A stretch of 64,000 nucleotides of DNA from a virus, in the IMG/VR virus record IMGVR_UViG_3300027749_000107, positions 1 through 64,000 of that record. One strand, written 5' to 3'. The notes under the pieces were generated by a model. That model searched no databases. It was not told the origin of the DNA and saw only the letters and a list, made by a program, of their open reading frames with translations. The translations under genes were made by a program, and so were the position numbers. Below, in pieces: positions 44,001-55,800 of the stretch (position 1 is its first letter; the number at the start of each line of letters is the position of its first letter).

Positions 44001-45089
44001 ATGTTGGAAGCACTAAAAACTTTATTTGAAAACAATGTGGTTTCGGAAGAGATCAAAGAGTCGATCACACAAGCATGGGATCAACGTATTGTTGAAAACC
44101 GTGAAATTGTTGCTCAACAACTACGCGAAGAATTTGCTCAAAAATATGAACACGACAAAAACACTATGGTTGAAGCAGTAGATCGTATGATCTCTGAACA
44201 GCTATCAAGTGAACTTGGCGAGTTTGTAGCAGATCGTAAACAACTAGCAGAAATGAAAGTTAAATTTGCTAGAAAAATGACTGAAAGTGCAAAAACGGTT
44301 AACACATTTGTTACACGTCAATTAGCACAAGAAGTTAAAGAACTGCATGAAGATCAAATGACAATGGCTAATAAATTTGGCACATTGGAACATTTCGTAG
44401 TTGAAGCTCTTGCTCAAGAAATTACAGAATTTTATAAAGACAAACAGGATTTAGCCGAATCAAAAGTTCGTTTAATTCGTGAAGGTCGTCAAGAAATCAA
44501 ACAAGTAAAAAAACAATTTGTTCAACGCGCAGCTGCAATGGTTGAAAGTGTTGTAGGTCAGACGTTAAATGCTGAAATTACATCATTAAAAGAAGACATC
44601 GACTCTGCTCGCCGTGCTGATTTTGGCCGCAAATTATTTGAAGCGTTTGCTAGCGAGTATCAAACTAGCTACTTGAATGATAAATCAGAAACTGCAAAAT
44701 TGCTCAAAGTCATAGACATGAAAGATTTAGCCATCAATGAAGCTGCATCTGCAGTTATCAAAGCTGAAAGAATATTAGAAAGCAAACAAGCAGAAATATT
44801 TGCGTTGAAAGAATCGCAAGAAAGAAAATCGGTTATGAATGATCTGTTAGCTCCGCTTAATGCAGAGCACCGTGAGATTATGAGCGAATTGATGACGAGT
44901 GTAAAAACTTCAAAACTTAATGAAAGTTTTGAAAAATATTTACCCGCAGTTGTTGCAGGTAGAGCACCACAAAAAAGACAGGCTCTTGTAGAAGCTAAAG
45001 AAATAACAGGAAATAAAATTTCCACAACCACTCGTAGCAGCGAAGATGAATCGAACATTATCGATATCCGCCGCCTTGCTGGACTATAA
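44001..45089 (+). CDS. 22: Prohead scaffold protein gp22
   Basis: A 362-residue, almost wholly helical, charged coiled-coil protein (MLEALKTLFENNVVSEEIKE; KVRLIREGRQEIKQVKKQFV) located between gp21 and gp23 exactly as in T4. The scaffold fills the prohead and is degraded by gp21; several L-x-E and I-x-E sites are present. It is longer than T4 gp22 (269). An AAGGAG ribosome site precedes it and its stop lies 18 bases before gp23. Confidence 0.9.
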   Translation: MLEALKTLFENNVVSEEIKESITQAWDQRIVENREIVAQQLREEFAQKYEHDKNTMVEAVDRMISEQLSSELGEFVADRKQLAEMKVKFARKMTESAKTVNTFVTRQLAQEVKELHEDQMTMANKFGTLEHFVVEALAQEITEFYKDKQDLAESKVRLIREGRQEIKQVKKQFVQRAAAMVESVVGQTLNAEITSLKEDIDSARRADFGRKLFEAFASEYQTSYLNDKSETAKLLKVIDMKDLAINEAASAVIKAERILESKQAEIFALKESQERKSVMNDLLAPLNAEHREIMSELMTSVKTSKLNESFEKYLPAVVAGRAPQKRQALVEAKEITGNKISTTTRSSEDESNIIDIRRLAGL

Positions 45090-45107
45090 AGATTTAGGAG
45101 AATTTAA

Positions 45108-46274
45108 ATGTCAGAATTACTTAATGGCCGTTGGGCAGAAACAAAGCAAGCACTTTTAGAAGGCTTGTCAGGCACAAAAAAATCAGTAATGGGAGTTACA
45201 CTTGAAAATACACGTAAGTATTTGATGGAAAGTCCAACTGCTGGTGCTACATCTGCTGGCAATATATCAACTTTAAACCGCGTGATTTTACCAGTAATCC
45301 GTCGTGTAATGCCAACCGTTATTGCTAACGAATTGGTAGGTGTACAACCAATGACTGGTCCTGTTGGTCAAATCCACACATTGCGTGTTCGTTATGCTGA
45401 TAATGGTCAAGACGTATTAGCAGGCGAAGAAGCATTGAGCCCATTCAAAATTGCAGAAGCTTATTCAGGTAACAACAGTTCTACAGCAAAAGCTGCTTCA
45501 ACTGCAACACTTGAAGGACAAGCTGGCAAAAAAATGAGCATTCAAATCTTGAAACAAACTGTTGAAGCAAAAACTCGTAAATTATCAGCTCGTTGGACTT
45601 TTGAAGCTGCACAAGATGCGCAAGCACAACAAGGTATTGACGTTGAAGCAGAAATTATGGCTGCATTAGCTCAAGAAATTACTGCTGAGATTGATCAAGA
45701 AATCATCGCTTCATTATTAACATTAGCTGGTTCAGACGTTGAAACATACAACCAAGCTGCAGTATCAGGTACAGCTACTTTCGTAGGTGACGAACACGCT
45801 GCATTGGCTGTTCAAATCAACCGTGTAAGTAACTTAATTGCACAACGTACACGTCGTGGCGCTGGCAACTATGCTGTTGTATCTCCATTTGCTTTAACAA
45901 TTTTACAATCAGCTACTACTTCAGCTTTTGCTCGTACAACTGAAGGTACTTTCGAAGCTCCTACTAACACTAAATTTGTTGGTACTTTAAACAATTCATT
46001 GAAAGTTTATGTAAACAGCTATGCAACTGATGACAAATCAATCTTAATTGGTTACAAAGGTGGTTCAGAATCAGACGCACCTGCGTTTTATTGCCCTTAC
46101 ATTCCTTTGATGTCTTCAGGTGTTGTTTTAGATCCATCAACATTTGAACCAGTTGTATCGTTCATGACACGTTATGGTTATGTTGAACTTTCTAATACTG
46201 CGTCATCTTTGGGTAACGCTGCTGATTATTTAGGTCGTGTTGGTATTAACAACGGTAACGTTAGATTTAGCTAA
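45108..46274 (+). CDS. 23: Major capsid protein gp23
   Basis: A 388-residue capsid subunit with gp23 hallmarks: NRVILPVIRRVMPTVIANEL near residues 60-80, MTGPVGQIHTLRVRYADNG near 86-104, FEAAQDAQAQQGIDVEAEIM near 166-185, and the C-terminal FMTRYGYVELSNTASSLGNA. The first about 41 residues form the leader expected to be cut by gp21; L-M-E41/S42 is the best L-x-E site. It is shorter than T4 gp23 (521) because it lacks the insertion domain, as in other aquatic T4-like phages. Codon use is the most optimised in the window, fitting very high expression. A strong terminator follows. Confidence 0.95.
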   Translation: MSELLNGRWAETKQALLEGLSGTKKSVMGVTLENTRKYLMESPTAGATSAGNISTLNRVILPVIRRVMPTVIANELVGVQPMTGPVGQIHTLRVRYADNGQDVLAGEEALSPFKIAEAYSGNNSSTAKAASTATLEGQAGKKMSIQILKQTVEAKTRKLSARWTFEAAQDAQAQQGIDVEAEIMAALAQEITAEIDQEIIASLLTLAGSDVETYNQAAVSGTATFVGDEHAALAVQINRVSNLIAQRTRRGAGNYAVVSPFALTILQSATTSAFARTTEGTFEAPTNTKFVGTLNNSLKVYVNSYATDDKSILIGYKGGSESDAPAFYCPYIPLMSSGVVLDPSTFEPVVSFMTRYGYVELSNTASSLGNAADYLGRVGINNGNVRFS

Positions 46275-46299
46275 TATAAACTTAGGAATATATTATTTA

Positions 46300-46325
46300 A
46301 AAAGGCTCCTTTGGAGCCTTTTTTT
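46300..46325 (+). terminator. Rho-independent terminator after gp23
   Basis: AAGGCTCC at 46302-46309 pairs with GGAGCCTT at 46313-46320 around a TTT loop, followed by T residues to 46325. It is a textbook intrinsic terminator ending the capsid operon. Confidence 0.92.
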
Positions 46326-46327
46326 AT

Positions 46328-46336
46328 GATAAATAC
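46328..46336 (+). promoter_or_regulatory. Late-promoter-like box directly before a start codon
   Basis: GATAAATAC lies between the gp23 terminator and the ATG at 46340. If used like a T4 late box, transcription would begin at or within a base or two of the ATG. The gene has no Shine-Dalgarno, which agrees with a leaderless message. Confidence 0.4.
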
Positions 46337-46339
46337 ATC

Positions 46340-46918
46340 ATGACAACACAATTCTATACACCTACAACAATTCAAGAAGTTACACCTACAGACGATTATT
46401 TGATGCAACCTATTATAGGATGGAATCACAATGGCGCAATATCTGATAACAACTATGCTGTTAGCAAGCAACCGCTTTATACTATTAGTGGGTTGTGGAT
46501 GGAGAAATATCTCAGTCATACTAGCGAGCTATGGTGTACTGGACTTAATATTCCAGACAATGGCCAACAAGTAGTAGGAATAGAATTTTCATTATTAATG
46601 CATAGATTTTCTAGAATTGAAGATTTGCGCTTACAATTAATACTAAACGGTGAAGCAATAGGCGATAACATGGCAAGCCCAGTTGATCCTGTACAAAGTA
46701 ACATGTACACAGGTGATAATAGTCCATTACTTCCTATAATAGGCGACTCAAATGTTTATGGTGGGCTTAATAACTTGTGGGGAACTACTAATTTAACTAG
46801 TGCAGATGTTGCAGATCCGTCATTTGGAATTATAATTAGTTTTCGCAGTAATCAAGTATATCCACATCGCGATATAGCGCAGATAAATCAGATCGCGTTA
46901 GGTATCACCTACGGATAA
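46340..46918 (+). CDS. Unknown virion-like protein after the capsid gene
   Basis: A 192-residue beta-rich protein (GLNIPDNGQQVVGIEFSLLM; VADPSFGIIISFRSNQVYPH) without transmembrane segments or catalytic motifs. Its place between gp23 and another structural gene suggests a head or neck component, possibly a jelly-roll decoration or fibre base, but no family is recognised. The ATG at 46340 is chosen because the frame is open from there and starts MTTQFYTPTTIQEV; no ribosome site is visible upstream. Confidence 0.65.
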   Translation: MTTQFYTPTTIQEVTPTDDYLMQPIIGWNHNGAISDNNYAVSKQPLYTISGLWMEKYLSHTSELWCTGLNIPDNGQQVVGIEFSLLMHRFSRIEDLRLQLILNGEAIGDNMASPVDPVQSNMYTGDNSPLLPIIGDSNVYGGLNNLWGTTNLTSADVADPSFGIIISFRSNQVYPHRDIAQINQIALGITYG

Positions 46919-46922
46919 ATAC
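46914..46922 (+). promoter_or_regulatory. Late promoter candidate overlapping a stop codon
   Basis: GATAAATAC contains the TAA stop of the preceding gene (46916-46918). Predicted start near 46927 gives a leader of about 74 bases, which includes the 12-base palindrome CTGCAATTGCAG (46938-46949), before the ATG at 47001. Confidence 0.5.
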
Positions 46923-47000
46923 TTAGTCATTCAAGTGCTGCAATTGCAGACTTATGCAGTACCCACTGCGTATGGCTTAAAACGTCAAAGGAGAAAAACA

Positions 47001-47966
47001 ATGGGACGTCCATTAAATAAAAAATATTTTGGTAACCGCAACGTCGGTTCAGCATCAACTACTGCAGATGACGGCATCGGCGGTAAAAGCGTAGCAAGCA
47101 TTCCTGTTACTACTGCTAGTTCATACACTACTCGTCCGTTAGTAACATTAACCGGTGCACCTAATTTACTTAGCGGTGTAGCTGCAACTGCAACTATTAC
47201 TTCAGAAGCAGCTACTGGTGCAACTACTACTCCGGGTACAGGTTATACTGTTGGCGACACTCTTACATTATCAACTGCAGGCGGAACAGCTGTTGCAGTT
47301 GTAGCTAGCATCACTGGCGGTGGCGCAACTGGCCCAATTGGCGTAGTTAACTTTACAGGTACAGGCGCAAGTCGTGGTAGTTTTGAAGCATTACCTGGTG
47401 TTAAAGTTGCTGCAGTTGGCGGAACTGGCACAGGCGCTGAAATTACTATTACTTTCCAAGCTAAATCAGTAAAAGTATTACCTGGTTCAGGTTACACAAC
47501 TACAACTCCAACTGCAGCAGCAACACAATCTGTTGTATTAGGAACAGTGGTAATGACTACTCCAATTGCAAATACTGCTACAGTAGGTTCAGGATTTAAT
47601 CCAGAGTCTGCTATCATTGCATCTGCATATACTAGTTCAAGTAGTAAACAAGCTGATATTATTAAACAAGTTTCAACTTATCGTTATAAAGTAAAAACAT
47701 CTGATGGTACAGTTATTGCAAAATTAGTAACAGTTGCAGCAGCTGCTCCCGGGTCTGATGGTATTAATCAAATGACAATTACAGCAACCGATAGTGGTGG
47801 ATTTACATACTACGTTCAAAAACTAACTTCACGTAAAGCAGCTATTGTTCCTTACGGTATTGGTACTCATCAGTTTCCGCTTAATTCAGACAACACCGCA
47901 AAACGTGTACAATGGACATTAGGCACTGCAGTAGCAAACACATCAGTAAAATTAGAAAACGGTTAA
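47001..47966 (+). CDS. Beta-rich virion structural protein of the GRPLNKKYFGNRN type
   Basis: A protein of 321 residues starting MGRPLNKKYFGNRNVGSAST. The ATG at 47001 is preferred over an in-frame GTG at 46935 because AAAGGAG lies seven bases upstream and the GRPLNKKYFG start is common in structural proteins of aquatic T4-like phages. Residues about 30-170 hold GTGYTVGDTLTLSTAGGTAV-type modules that recur in the giant wedge protein and the 3172-residue fibre. The C-terminal 100 residues (KQADIIKQVSTYRYKVKTSD) form a separate domain. Likely a head or fibre component; exact role unknown. A GC-rich terminator follows. Confidence 0.75.
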   Translation: MGRPLNKKYFGNRNVGSASTTADDGIGGKSVASIPVTTASSYTTRPLVTLTGAPNLLSGVAATATITSEAATGATTTPGTGYTVGDTLTLSTAGGTAVAVVASITGGGATGPIGVVNFTGTGASRGSFEALPGVKVAAVGGTGTGAEITITFQAKSVKVLPGSGYTTTTPTAAATQSVVLGTVVMTTPIANTATVGSGFNPESAIIASAYTSSSSKQADIIKQVSTYRYKVKTSDGTVIAKLVTVAAAAPGSDGINQMTITATDSGGFTYYVQKLTSRKAAIVPYGIGTHQFPLNSDNTAKRVQWTLGTAVANTSVKLENG

Positions 47967-47979
47967 TTAAAACAATGCG

Positions 47980-48002
47980 AAGGGGTCGCAAGACCCCTTT
48001 TT
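47980..48002 (+). terminator. Rho-independent terminator
   Basis: AAGGGGTC at 47980-47987 pairs with GACCCCTT at 47992-47999 around a GCAA tetraloop, followed by T residues to 48002. Strong stem. The next ribosome site (TGAGGA) begins directly after it. Confidence 0.9.
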
Positions 48003-48013
48003 GAGGAATATAA

Positions 48014-49840
48014 ATGTCAAGAATATTAAAAGTTAGCCAGGGAGATTATATAGTTCAAACATCTGGTGAAATTAAATTATCACCAGGTTCTACAGTAACT
48101 ATTAACGGTAACCTTACAGTTACAGGTACGACTACTTCTGTTTCATCTGACAATACTACACTTAAAGATAACATAATTGTTTTAAATAGCGGTGAAACAG
48201 GAAGCAGCATATCTCTAGGTTCATCAGGTATTCAAATTGATCGCGGAAAATTGTTAACTAACCCTATTGCAGCTCGTATACTATTTGATGAAACAATAGA
48301 ACACACGCCGTATGGAGCAGCCAATGTTGGATCTTTTGTTTTAGATACTGCAATTGAAACAACTCCTGGTACGTGGGAACGGACATTAAGTAATTTACAA
48401 GTAAATGCAATTGAACTTAATACAGTTGCAACAAACGGCAGCGGGATAACATTTAATTTAAAAGATACTAGCACAGTATTATCAATTGAAGTTGATGCAG
48501 ATTCAACACCGTATCACGAAAGACTGTCATCACCTAATCAAATTCCTAATGTTAATTTTGTTACTGAATATGTATCAGCAAGTCTCTTATCAGCTAATCA
48601 AATTGCAACAACTGATACTAATAATGATATATTGTCACAAGTATTGTCAACTAGTGAGTCAATTGAATTTTACATAGCCGAAACAAAAGTTGGTCAATTT
48701 AAATCAACCGGATTACAGGTTGACGCAATTGTAAATTTAACTACAACAACTGCTGGTACAATTGATAACATGTCAATTGGTGCAACTACTCCAAGTACCG
48801 GTAAATTTACGTCTTTAGAATCAACAGATCATGTTACACTTACTGCATCTAATTCAAATATTATTGCTATCACATCCGGTTCTCTTGGTTCAATTAACAA
48901 CATGTCAATTGGTGCAACTACTCCAAGTACCGGTAAGTTTACTAATGTAGCAGTAACAACAGATATAAAAATTCCATCAGGAACTACAGCTACACGCCCG
49001 GTAGTTACGAGCGGCACTACACCGGCTGGTAATCTACGATACAACACAGATATCAGATCTTTTGAAGGATGGAATGGAGCAATATGGGGAGCAGTCGGCG
49101 GTGGGTTGCAATCAACACCTGGCATTATTATTGAAAACTTTACAGCATTATCAAACAACTTAGTTAGAGCAGATTCGTCAAATGGGTCGTTTACTATTAC
49201 ACTACCAGATGCACCAAATGACGGCGATGTTGTAGGTGTTATTGACGTTTCAAATTCGTTTGGAACAGCTGGTAAAGAAGTTTATGTTGTTCCTGGAGCA
49301 ATTGGCAGTATTGAAGGAACTAGCTCTGTAATATTAGATTTAGATAGCACGTTTGTAACATTTGTTTACATTAGTAGCGGAACAAACTGGAAACTTGAAC
49401 AAACTCCTGCAGGTCCAACCAGCGGCTCAGTAGGTTTAACAAATTTTAATAGCCGAGTAATATCTCGAGCTACAACTACTAGTGCAGCAGCAACTCCGTT
49501 AACATTTGACGGAGGATTACCGACTGCTAATAATCAACTAGTACTACCAAATAACAGCACTTTTACTTTTTCTATATTAGTCACTGCAAGACGAACAGAT
49601 CAAATCGGTGAGTCAGCAGGCTATAAACTTGAAGGAGTAATTTCGCGAAATAGTCTCGCCGGAACTACTGTATTAATCGGAACACCTATTAAAACAGTGT
49701 TAGGCGAAACTACTGCTGCATGGGATTGTAATGTCTCGGCAGATCTAAGTAATGGCGGGTTAGCAATAATTGCAATCGGCGAACTGAACAAAACAATTAA
49801 ATGGGTCTCAGTATGTAATACTGCAGAAGTCCTATTTTAA
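48014..49840 (+). CDS. Tail-fibre-like structural protein (608 residues)
   Basis: The N-terminus reads MSRILKVSQGDYIVQTSGEI, then NGNLTVTGTTTSVSSDNTTL and DNIIVLNSGETGS, the typical opening of fibres in aquatic T4-like phages. Residues about 245-315 contain two copies of NMSIGATTPSTGKF with nearly identical DNA at 48766 and 48898. A shaft-to-head transition follows (RYNTDIRSFEGWNGAIWGAV), then a TLPDAPNDGDVVGVIDV beta domain and a C-terminal knob. It opens a run of three long fibre genes, each with its own ribosome site (GAGGA here). Confidence 0.8.
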   Translation: MSRILKVSQGDYIVQTSGEIKLSPGSTVTINGNLTVTGTTTSVSSDNTTLKDNIIVLNSGETGSSISLGSSGIQIDRGKLLTNPIAARILFDETIEHTPYGAANVGSFVLDTAIETTPGTWERTLSNLQVNAIELNTVATNGSGITFNLKDTSTVLSIEVDADSTPYHERLSSPNQIPNVNFVTEYVSASLLSANQIATTDTNNDILSQVLSTSESIEFYIAETKVGQFKSTGLQVDAIVNLTTTTAGTIDNMSIGATTPSTGKFTSLESTDHVTLTASNSNIIAITSGSLGSINNMSIGATTPSTGKFTNVAVTTDIKIPSGTTATRPVVTSGTTPAGNLRYNTDIRSFEGWNGAIWGAVGGGLQSTPGIIIENFTALSNNLVRADSSNGSFTITLPDAPNDGDVVGVIDVSNSFGTAGKEVYVVPGAIGSIEGTSSVILDLDSTFVTFVYISSGTNWKLEQTPAGPTSGSVGLTNFNSRVISRATTTSAAATPLTFDGGLPTANNQLVLPNNSTFTFSILVTARRTDQIGESAGYKLEGVISRNSLAGTTVLIGTPIKTVLGETTAAWDCNVSADLSNGGLAIIAIGELNKTIKWVSVCNTAEVLF

Positions 49841-49877
49841 TTTTAAAATAAAACCGTATATCAACAAGGAATTTTAA

Positions 49878-52800
49878 ATGTCAATAAATCTTTCAAGCAT
49901 TCTAAAAGGAGGAACACTACCAGTTATCCACGGTGGTACTGGAGTAACTGTTTCAACAGGTTCTGGAAGTCTTGTGCTATCAACAAGTCCTTCATTAGTT
50001 ACTCCTGATTTAGGAATTGCGACTGCTACTTCTGTTAATAAAGTTGTATTCACAACTCCGTCCTCTGATGCAACTTTGACATTAGCCGGTGGAAAAACAT
50101 TAACAGTTAATAACACACTAACGTTTAACGGTACAGATAACTCAACAGTGTTGTTTAGCTCAGGCGGAACAATAATTTATGCTGCAGATAAACTTTCTGC
50201 ATTTACATCATCATCGTCATCTGCTGATTTAGCAGGTATTATTAATGATGAAACTGGTTACATAACAGGTGCAAAATTAATGTTTAGCACTAGCCCGCAA
50301 GTAACTACATCATTAACAACTAATTCGGTAAGTTTTGATTTGATTAATACTACTGCAAGTACTGTAAATTTTGCAAAAGCTGCAACTGCACTTAGCATAG
50401 GCGCATCGACTGGAACTACAACTGTTAATAATAATTTACAAGTTGCTGGAAACATTTACTTTAACGGAACTGCTAGTCAACTTAGCTCAACAACTATTGA
50501 AGTTGCCGATACGTTATTAATGTTAGCTAAAAGTAACCCAGCAGACTTAGTTGATATTGGTGTATACGGGTCATATGTTTCTTCAATTACTAACAATGTA
50601 ACATACACTGGCTTAATAAGAGATGCAAACGATAATGGCACATGGAAGTTGTTTAGTAGGCTTACTGAGAACCCAACTACTACTGCAGATTTTAATACTG
50701 CAGTTTATGATAACTTAAAAATAGCTGCATTAACTGCAACTACTGGTAACTTTTCAGGACAAATAACATCAACACTTGCAACAGGTACTGCACCATTTTC
50801 AGTTGTGTCAACTACTCCAGTTACAAATTTAAGTATTGGTGGTAACGCTGCTACTGTTACAACCAACGCAAATATGACAGGGCCAATTACAGGAACTGGT
50901 AATGTTACCTCTATTACAAGTCAAACTGGTACAGGTACTAAATTTGTTGTTGACACTAGTCCAACGTTAATTACTCCTGTATTAGGAGCAGCAACTGCAA
51001 CGTCTATAAACGGTTTAACAATATCAAATTCAACTGGTACATTAACTGTTGCAAATTCTAAAACATTAACTGCAAGTAACACACTGACATTTACAGGCAC
51101 TGATACATCAACTGTTGCATTTGGTGCAGGCGGTACTGTTGTATACACGAGCAATAACTTATCTGTATTTTCAACTACTACATCTGCTCAATTAGCAGGT
51201 ATTATTTCAGACGAAACTGGCACAGGGGGATTAGTATTTGCAAATACTCCAACATTAATTACACCAGAAATTGGTGCTGCAACTGGTACATCTGTTGTAT
51301 TAACTAGCGATTCAAAAATTAACGGATTAACAGTTGGTAAAGGTGCAAGCAATATTGTAACCAACACTGCAGTTGGTTATCAAACACTGTTAACTAACAC
51401 ATCAGGAGCACACAATTCTGCATTTGGCTACCGATCACTTACACTAGCAACTATTGCAGCAAACAATACTGCAATTGGCGATTCATCAATGGCATTAACA
51501 GTTGACGGTGGAGACAATGTTGCAATTGGTTTTAAATCATTATTAAGCAATACTTCAGGTGCTCAAAATGTTGCAATAGGGGCATTTGCAGGTTACAATC
51601 TTGGTACTAATGCAAATACTACAGGGACTAACAACACATATATTGGATATCGTACAATTGGATCAGCTGCTGCGAATACAAACGAATTAGTAATTGGTGC
51701 AAATGCAGTTGGCTTAGGTTCTAACAATACTGTACTTGGTAACACTAACACAACTAACACAACAATTTACGGTGCGCTTTCAATACCCAATACTACTGCA
51801 TCATCAAGTTCTATTACAGGTGCATTAACAGTTGCCGGCGGATTAGGAGTTTCTGGAGACATTTATGTTGGCGGAAATCTAACGGTAGACGGCTTAGTTA
51901 CTACTATTAATTCTAGTACAATCACAGTTGATGATAAAAATATTGAATTAGGATCAACAGCAACACCAACTGACGTAACAGCAGACGGCGGCGGTATTAC
52001 ATTAAAAGGGTTAACTGATAAAACATTTACGTGGTATGCGGCATCTAATAGTTGGGTAAGTAACGTTGGCATTAAAGCAGACAGTATTCAAAATACACCA
52101 ATTGGTTCAATTACTCCTAGTACAGGCGAGTTTACTAGTGTTACTGTTGAAGATGCAGGAAATTTAATATTTAAAGAATCTGCAATTAACGGCGTAAATT
52201 ATATTACTATTAAATCACCAAACAGCGTTGCAGTTGATTATGTGTTAACATTACCGGCATCTCAAGGCGCTCGCGGGCAAATATTAACCAATGTCGGCAC
52301 AGGACAATTAGAGTTTACTGATGCTGATGCGTTTGGCGGCAACAGAATCTACGCATCATCAATAAAAGGTGACGATAATAACGACGGTATTTCTGCTCCA
52401 GTTAGAACAATTAAACGTGCATTGCAGATTGCATCAGGATATGTATATAACTCGATAGGTGCAGTAACAGGAGACCGTGTTGTAGTATCAGTGTCAACAG
52501 GATCTTATGTAGAAAACAATCCAATGATTATTCCTGATAACGTTAGTGTAATAGGTGACGCATTAAGAGCATGTTTAATTAGACCTGCAAACGCAAATAA
52601 AGACATGTTTAGATTGCGTAATGGCGGTTACTTTGCAGAATTTACATTTAGAGACAATATAACAGCGTTAGGGGTTGCATCGTTTACATGGGCATACGCT
52701 TTTGCATTTGATGATGTATTTGATACTGGATGTAGTCGTGTAGGATATATTAACTTACCAAGTACTAAACCTATCATGACATTGTCACCATACATTCAAA

Positions 52801-55800
52801 ATTGTTCTATTATTAGTTTCTTAGGCGGTAATGGTGCATACGTAGACGGGAGTAAAGTTTCTGATCCTAACGTACCAACTAGCTTATTAGAAGTAGAAAT
52901 TAACCCAACAGGTGCAGTTCCAGTACAATGCAAATCAATGATCGCTAACGCGTTTACTATGGTTACATTTGGTGGTACTGGCTGGCGTGTAGTAAATGAA
53001 GCATATGTCCAGTTAGTATCATGTTTCCAATTATTTGCATTAAACGGTGTTTATACACAAAGCGGCGGCTATGCATCTATTACAAACTCTGCAACTAACT
53101 TTGGTAAGTACGCACTTCGCTCTTCTGGATTTTCGCCAACTGCGTATACCTATGATAGAGGTTTTGTTGCAGCAGTTGGTTCTTCAGGTAGTGATCAGAA
53201 TATTACAGCAATTGGGTTTACAAGACCAAACGGTCCTGTTGAACAGTATGTTATTAGAATTTATGATAACAATGCATTCACATATAACGTAGCAATATGC
53301 CAACGTGATGTTGGGTTTATTATTGATGCAATTAGTTATGATATGATGTTTGGATCTAACTTTAGATCGATTAGTGCTGCAAAAACTTACTATTCTGCAC
53401 AAGCATCAACTGTAATTGGATTACAAAAAACTGCAACAATAGCGGCATTTACGTACTTACGAGATTACGTTGCTAATGCAGTTAACGGTGACCCAACTGC
53501 AGGTACATCTGTTATTACTAATATGAATATTATTAATAATATTATCGATACTGGATTAAGCAGTATTCCTGCATACGTGTTACCTATTCCTCCTAATCGT
53601 GCTGCAGGATATTTAAATGCTGCAAGATTGTTTTATGCTAATAAATCATTTATCCAATACGAAGTTGTTGCATTTTTAAATACAAATTATAATACATTAT
53701 GGAATACAACTTTAAACTCAACACAACGCTCACAATGTACTCGTGACATAGGATATGTAGTTGATGCAATAAACTACGATTTAACGTATGGCGGTAACTT
53801 AGAAACTGCAGTATCTGCTCGTATGATGAAAAATCAACTAACTGGCGTACTAGTTGAACCACCAAGTGAAACTGCTGCTATTACTGCTGTATATTCTAGA
53901 CTATACAGCATTGCTGAATACATAGTAACAAATTCAACATCATGGATTAAATCAACCGGTAACGTAGCAACGCAGTACATTAGTGGTACTGCTGCAACAC
54001 TTGATGCAATTAATGCCACAAAAGCACGTTTAGAAGAAATGAGAGTAATGGTAAGTACTGGAGTTGAACCAACAGTATTGTATCCAGATACAACATGGGT
54101 TTCAAATGCAAATTTAGTTACTCAGTATTCTATTTTACAAACTAATAAAGATGCAATTAAAGGTTTTGTTACTGATTATATATCAACACAATATGGTGCA
54201 ACTGATAAAACATCAGAATATAAAATGCAATCGCCTGGTTATGTATCTGTAAACATTAATGCAATAACCGGCATAGACTTAACATCAAATGTATTTACTA
54301 CTAGTGTAAATCACGGATTTAGTAACGGTGACACCGTTGTTTATAATAGCACAGGTCATAGTCCAATTGGCGGAATGTTTACTGGTGGCACATACTATGT
54401 ATTGTACTTAAATGCACTGCAATTTAAATTAGCACACGATAATAGTTTAAGTATTTTACTTGATATTGTATCTACTAGCACAGGTATCCATACATTTGTT
54501 AAAAATCAATACGAATTGTGTGTTAATGCAGTGTCTGCCTCTCATAATACATTCCAAACGCTAGTGTTAATATCAAATTTGCATACGTTTGAACCTGGTG
54601 ATCAAATTGAAGCTACGGTTAGTGGATTCCCAGCAAATGCAAGTGTATACAGTTACGATGGTGCAACTACAATAGTAGTTGCTATTAATCAAGTTACTAT
54701 TAACTCAGCACTAGTTCGTAAATTATTCATCGGTGGCAGTTCTACAATTATAAAAGTTAATTCTGCAGACGGTACATCAACTGTGTTTAGTCCAGGAATT
54801 GCAGTAAATACTGCAACACTACGAGCTGATTTGTATGCTGCAACATTTAATGTTGTACCAACCCTAATTGGTGGATCATTTGATAATACCGGAACAATGG
54901 TAGGTAAACAGATTTACTTCCATAGAGCAAGTATTATTAACTCGTCAAGTCATACTTGGGAATATGCAGGATCAGGCATTGATTATAACGCATTACCGGT
55001 CAATGGCGGGAGATCTAATCCATTATTTGAACAACAACAAGAAAATGCAGGCCGTGTTTATACTTCAGGTACAAATGAACTAGGCGACTTTAAAGTTGGT
55101 GATTTTATTATTGCGTACAACAGAACAGGTAATATTGAATTTAAAAACACAGTTACTGTTAGTCAATTAAACGTATTAAAATTAGCATTAAGTGATATTT
55201 CAGTTAACGCAATTAGTAACGATATTGGATTAGGCGAAAACGAAGTAGGTGGCCCAACTGACAACAAATTAAGTACCCAATTATCAATATGGACTTATGC
55301 AAATACTCGATTAGGCGCATTTATTGATAAGTCAGTTAGTACTAATGCAATTCCTGGTGCGCTTGTACAATTAAATGCAACAGGTCAGATTAATTCTGAT
55401 TTAATTCCTGCACAACGTACTGCAGCATCAATTATTACATCAGGTTACCGTTCAAGATTACTTGCATACGAAGATGTGCCGCCTTTCAACTTCTTATCAG
55501 GCGATGGCAGTACAGAAGATTTCCAAATAGTTACATTAACATTAAGTTTACCAATAACTGCGTTAGACGGTGCAGTAGTTACACAATCAACTAGCGGAGC
55601 ATCTGGTTTATTAAAAGGAAATCATACTAACGCTACTTCAATATTAGTTGCTAGTGCTACTGCTACATTTATTACGTTATTTGATACTACTGCCGCTCAT
55701 GTTTTAATTATTAATTCTAATTCTGCACCAAGTACAACTGGAACTGCTGTGTATTGTACAACAGTTGGCACTGCAATTGATGCAACTGATAACAATGTAT

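Noticed and set aside
46936-46952. CTGCAATTGCAG palindrome as an operator
   Set aside because: It is unique here and lies in a leader downstream of the late box; a leader hairpin is an equally simple reading and no repressor is evident.
46935-47000. In-frame GTG start giving a 343-residue version of the structural protein
   Set aside because: No ribosome site before the GTG, while AAAGGAG stands before ATG 47001 and the protein start MGRPLNKKYFG is a familiar one.
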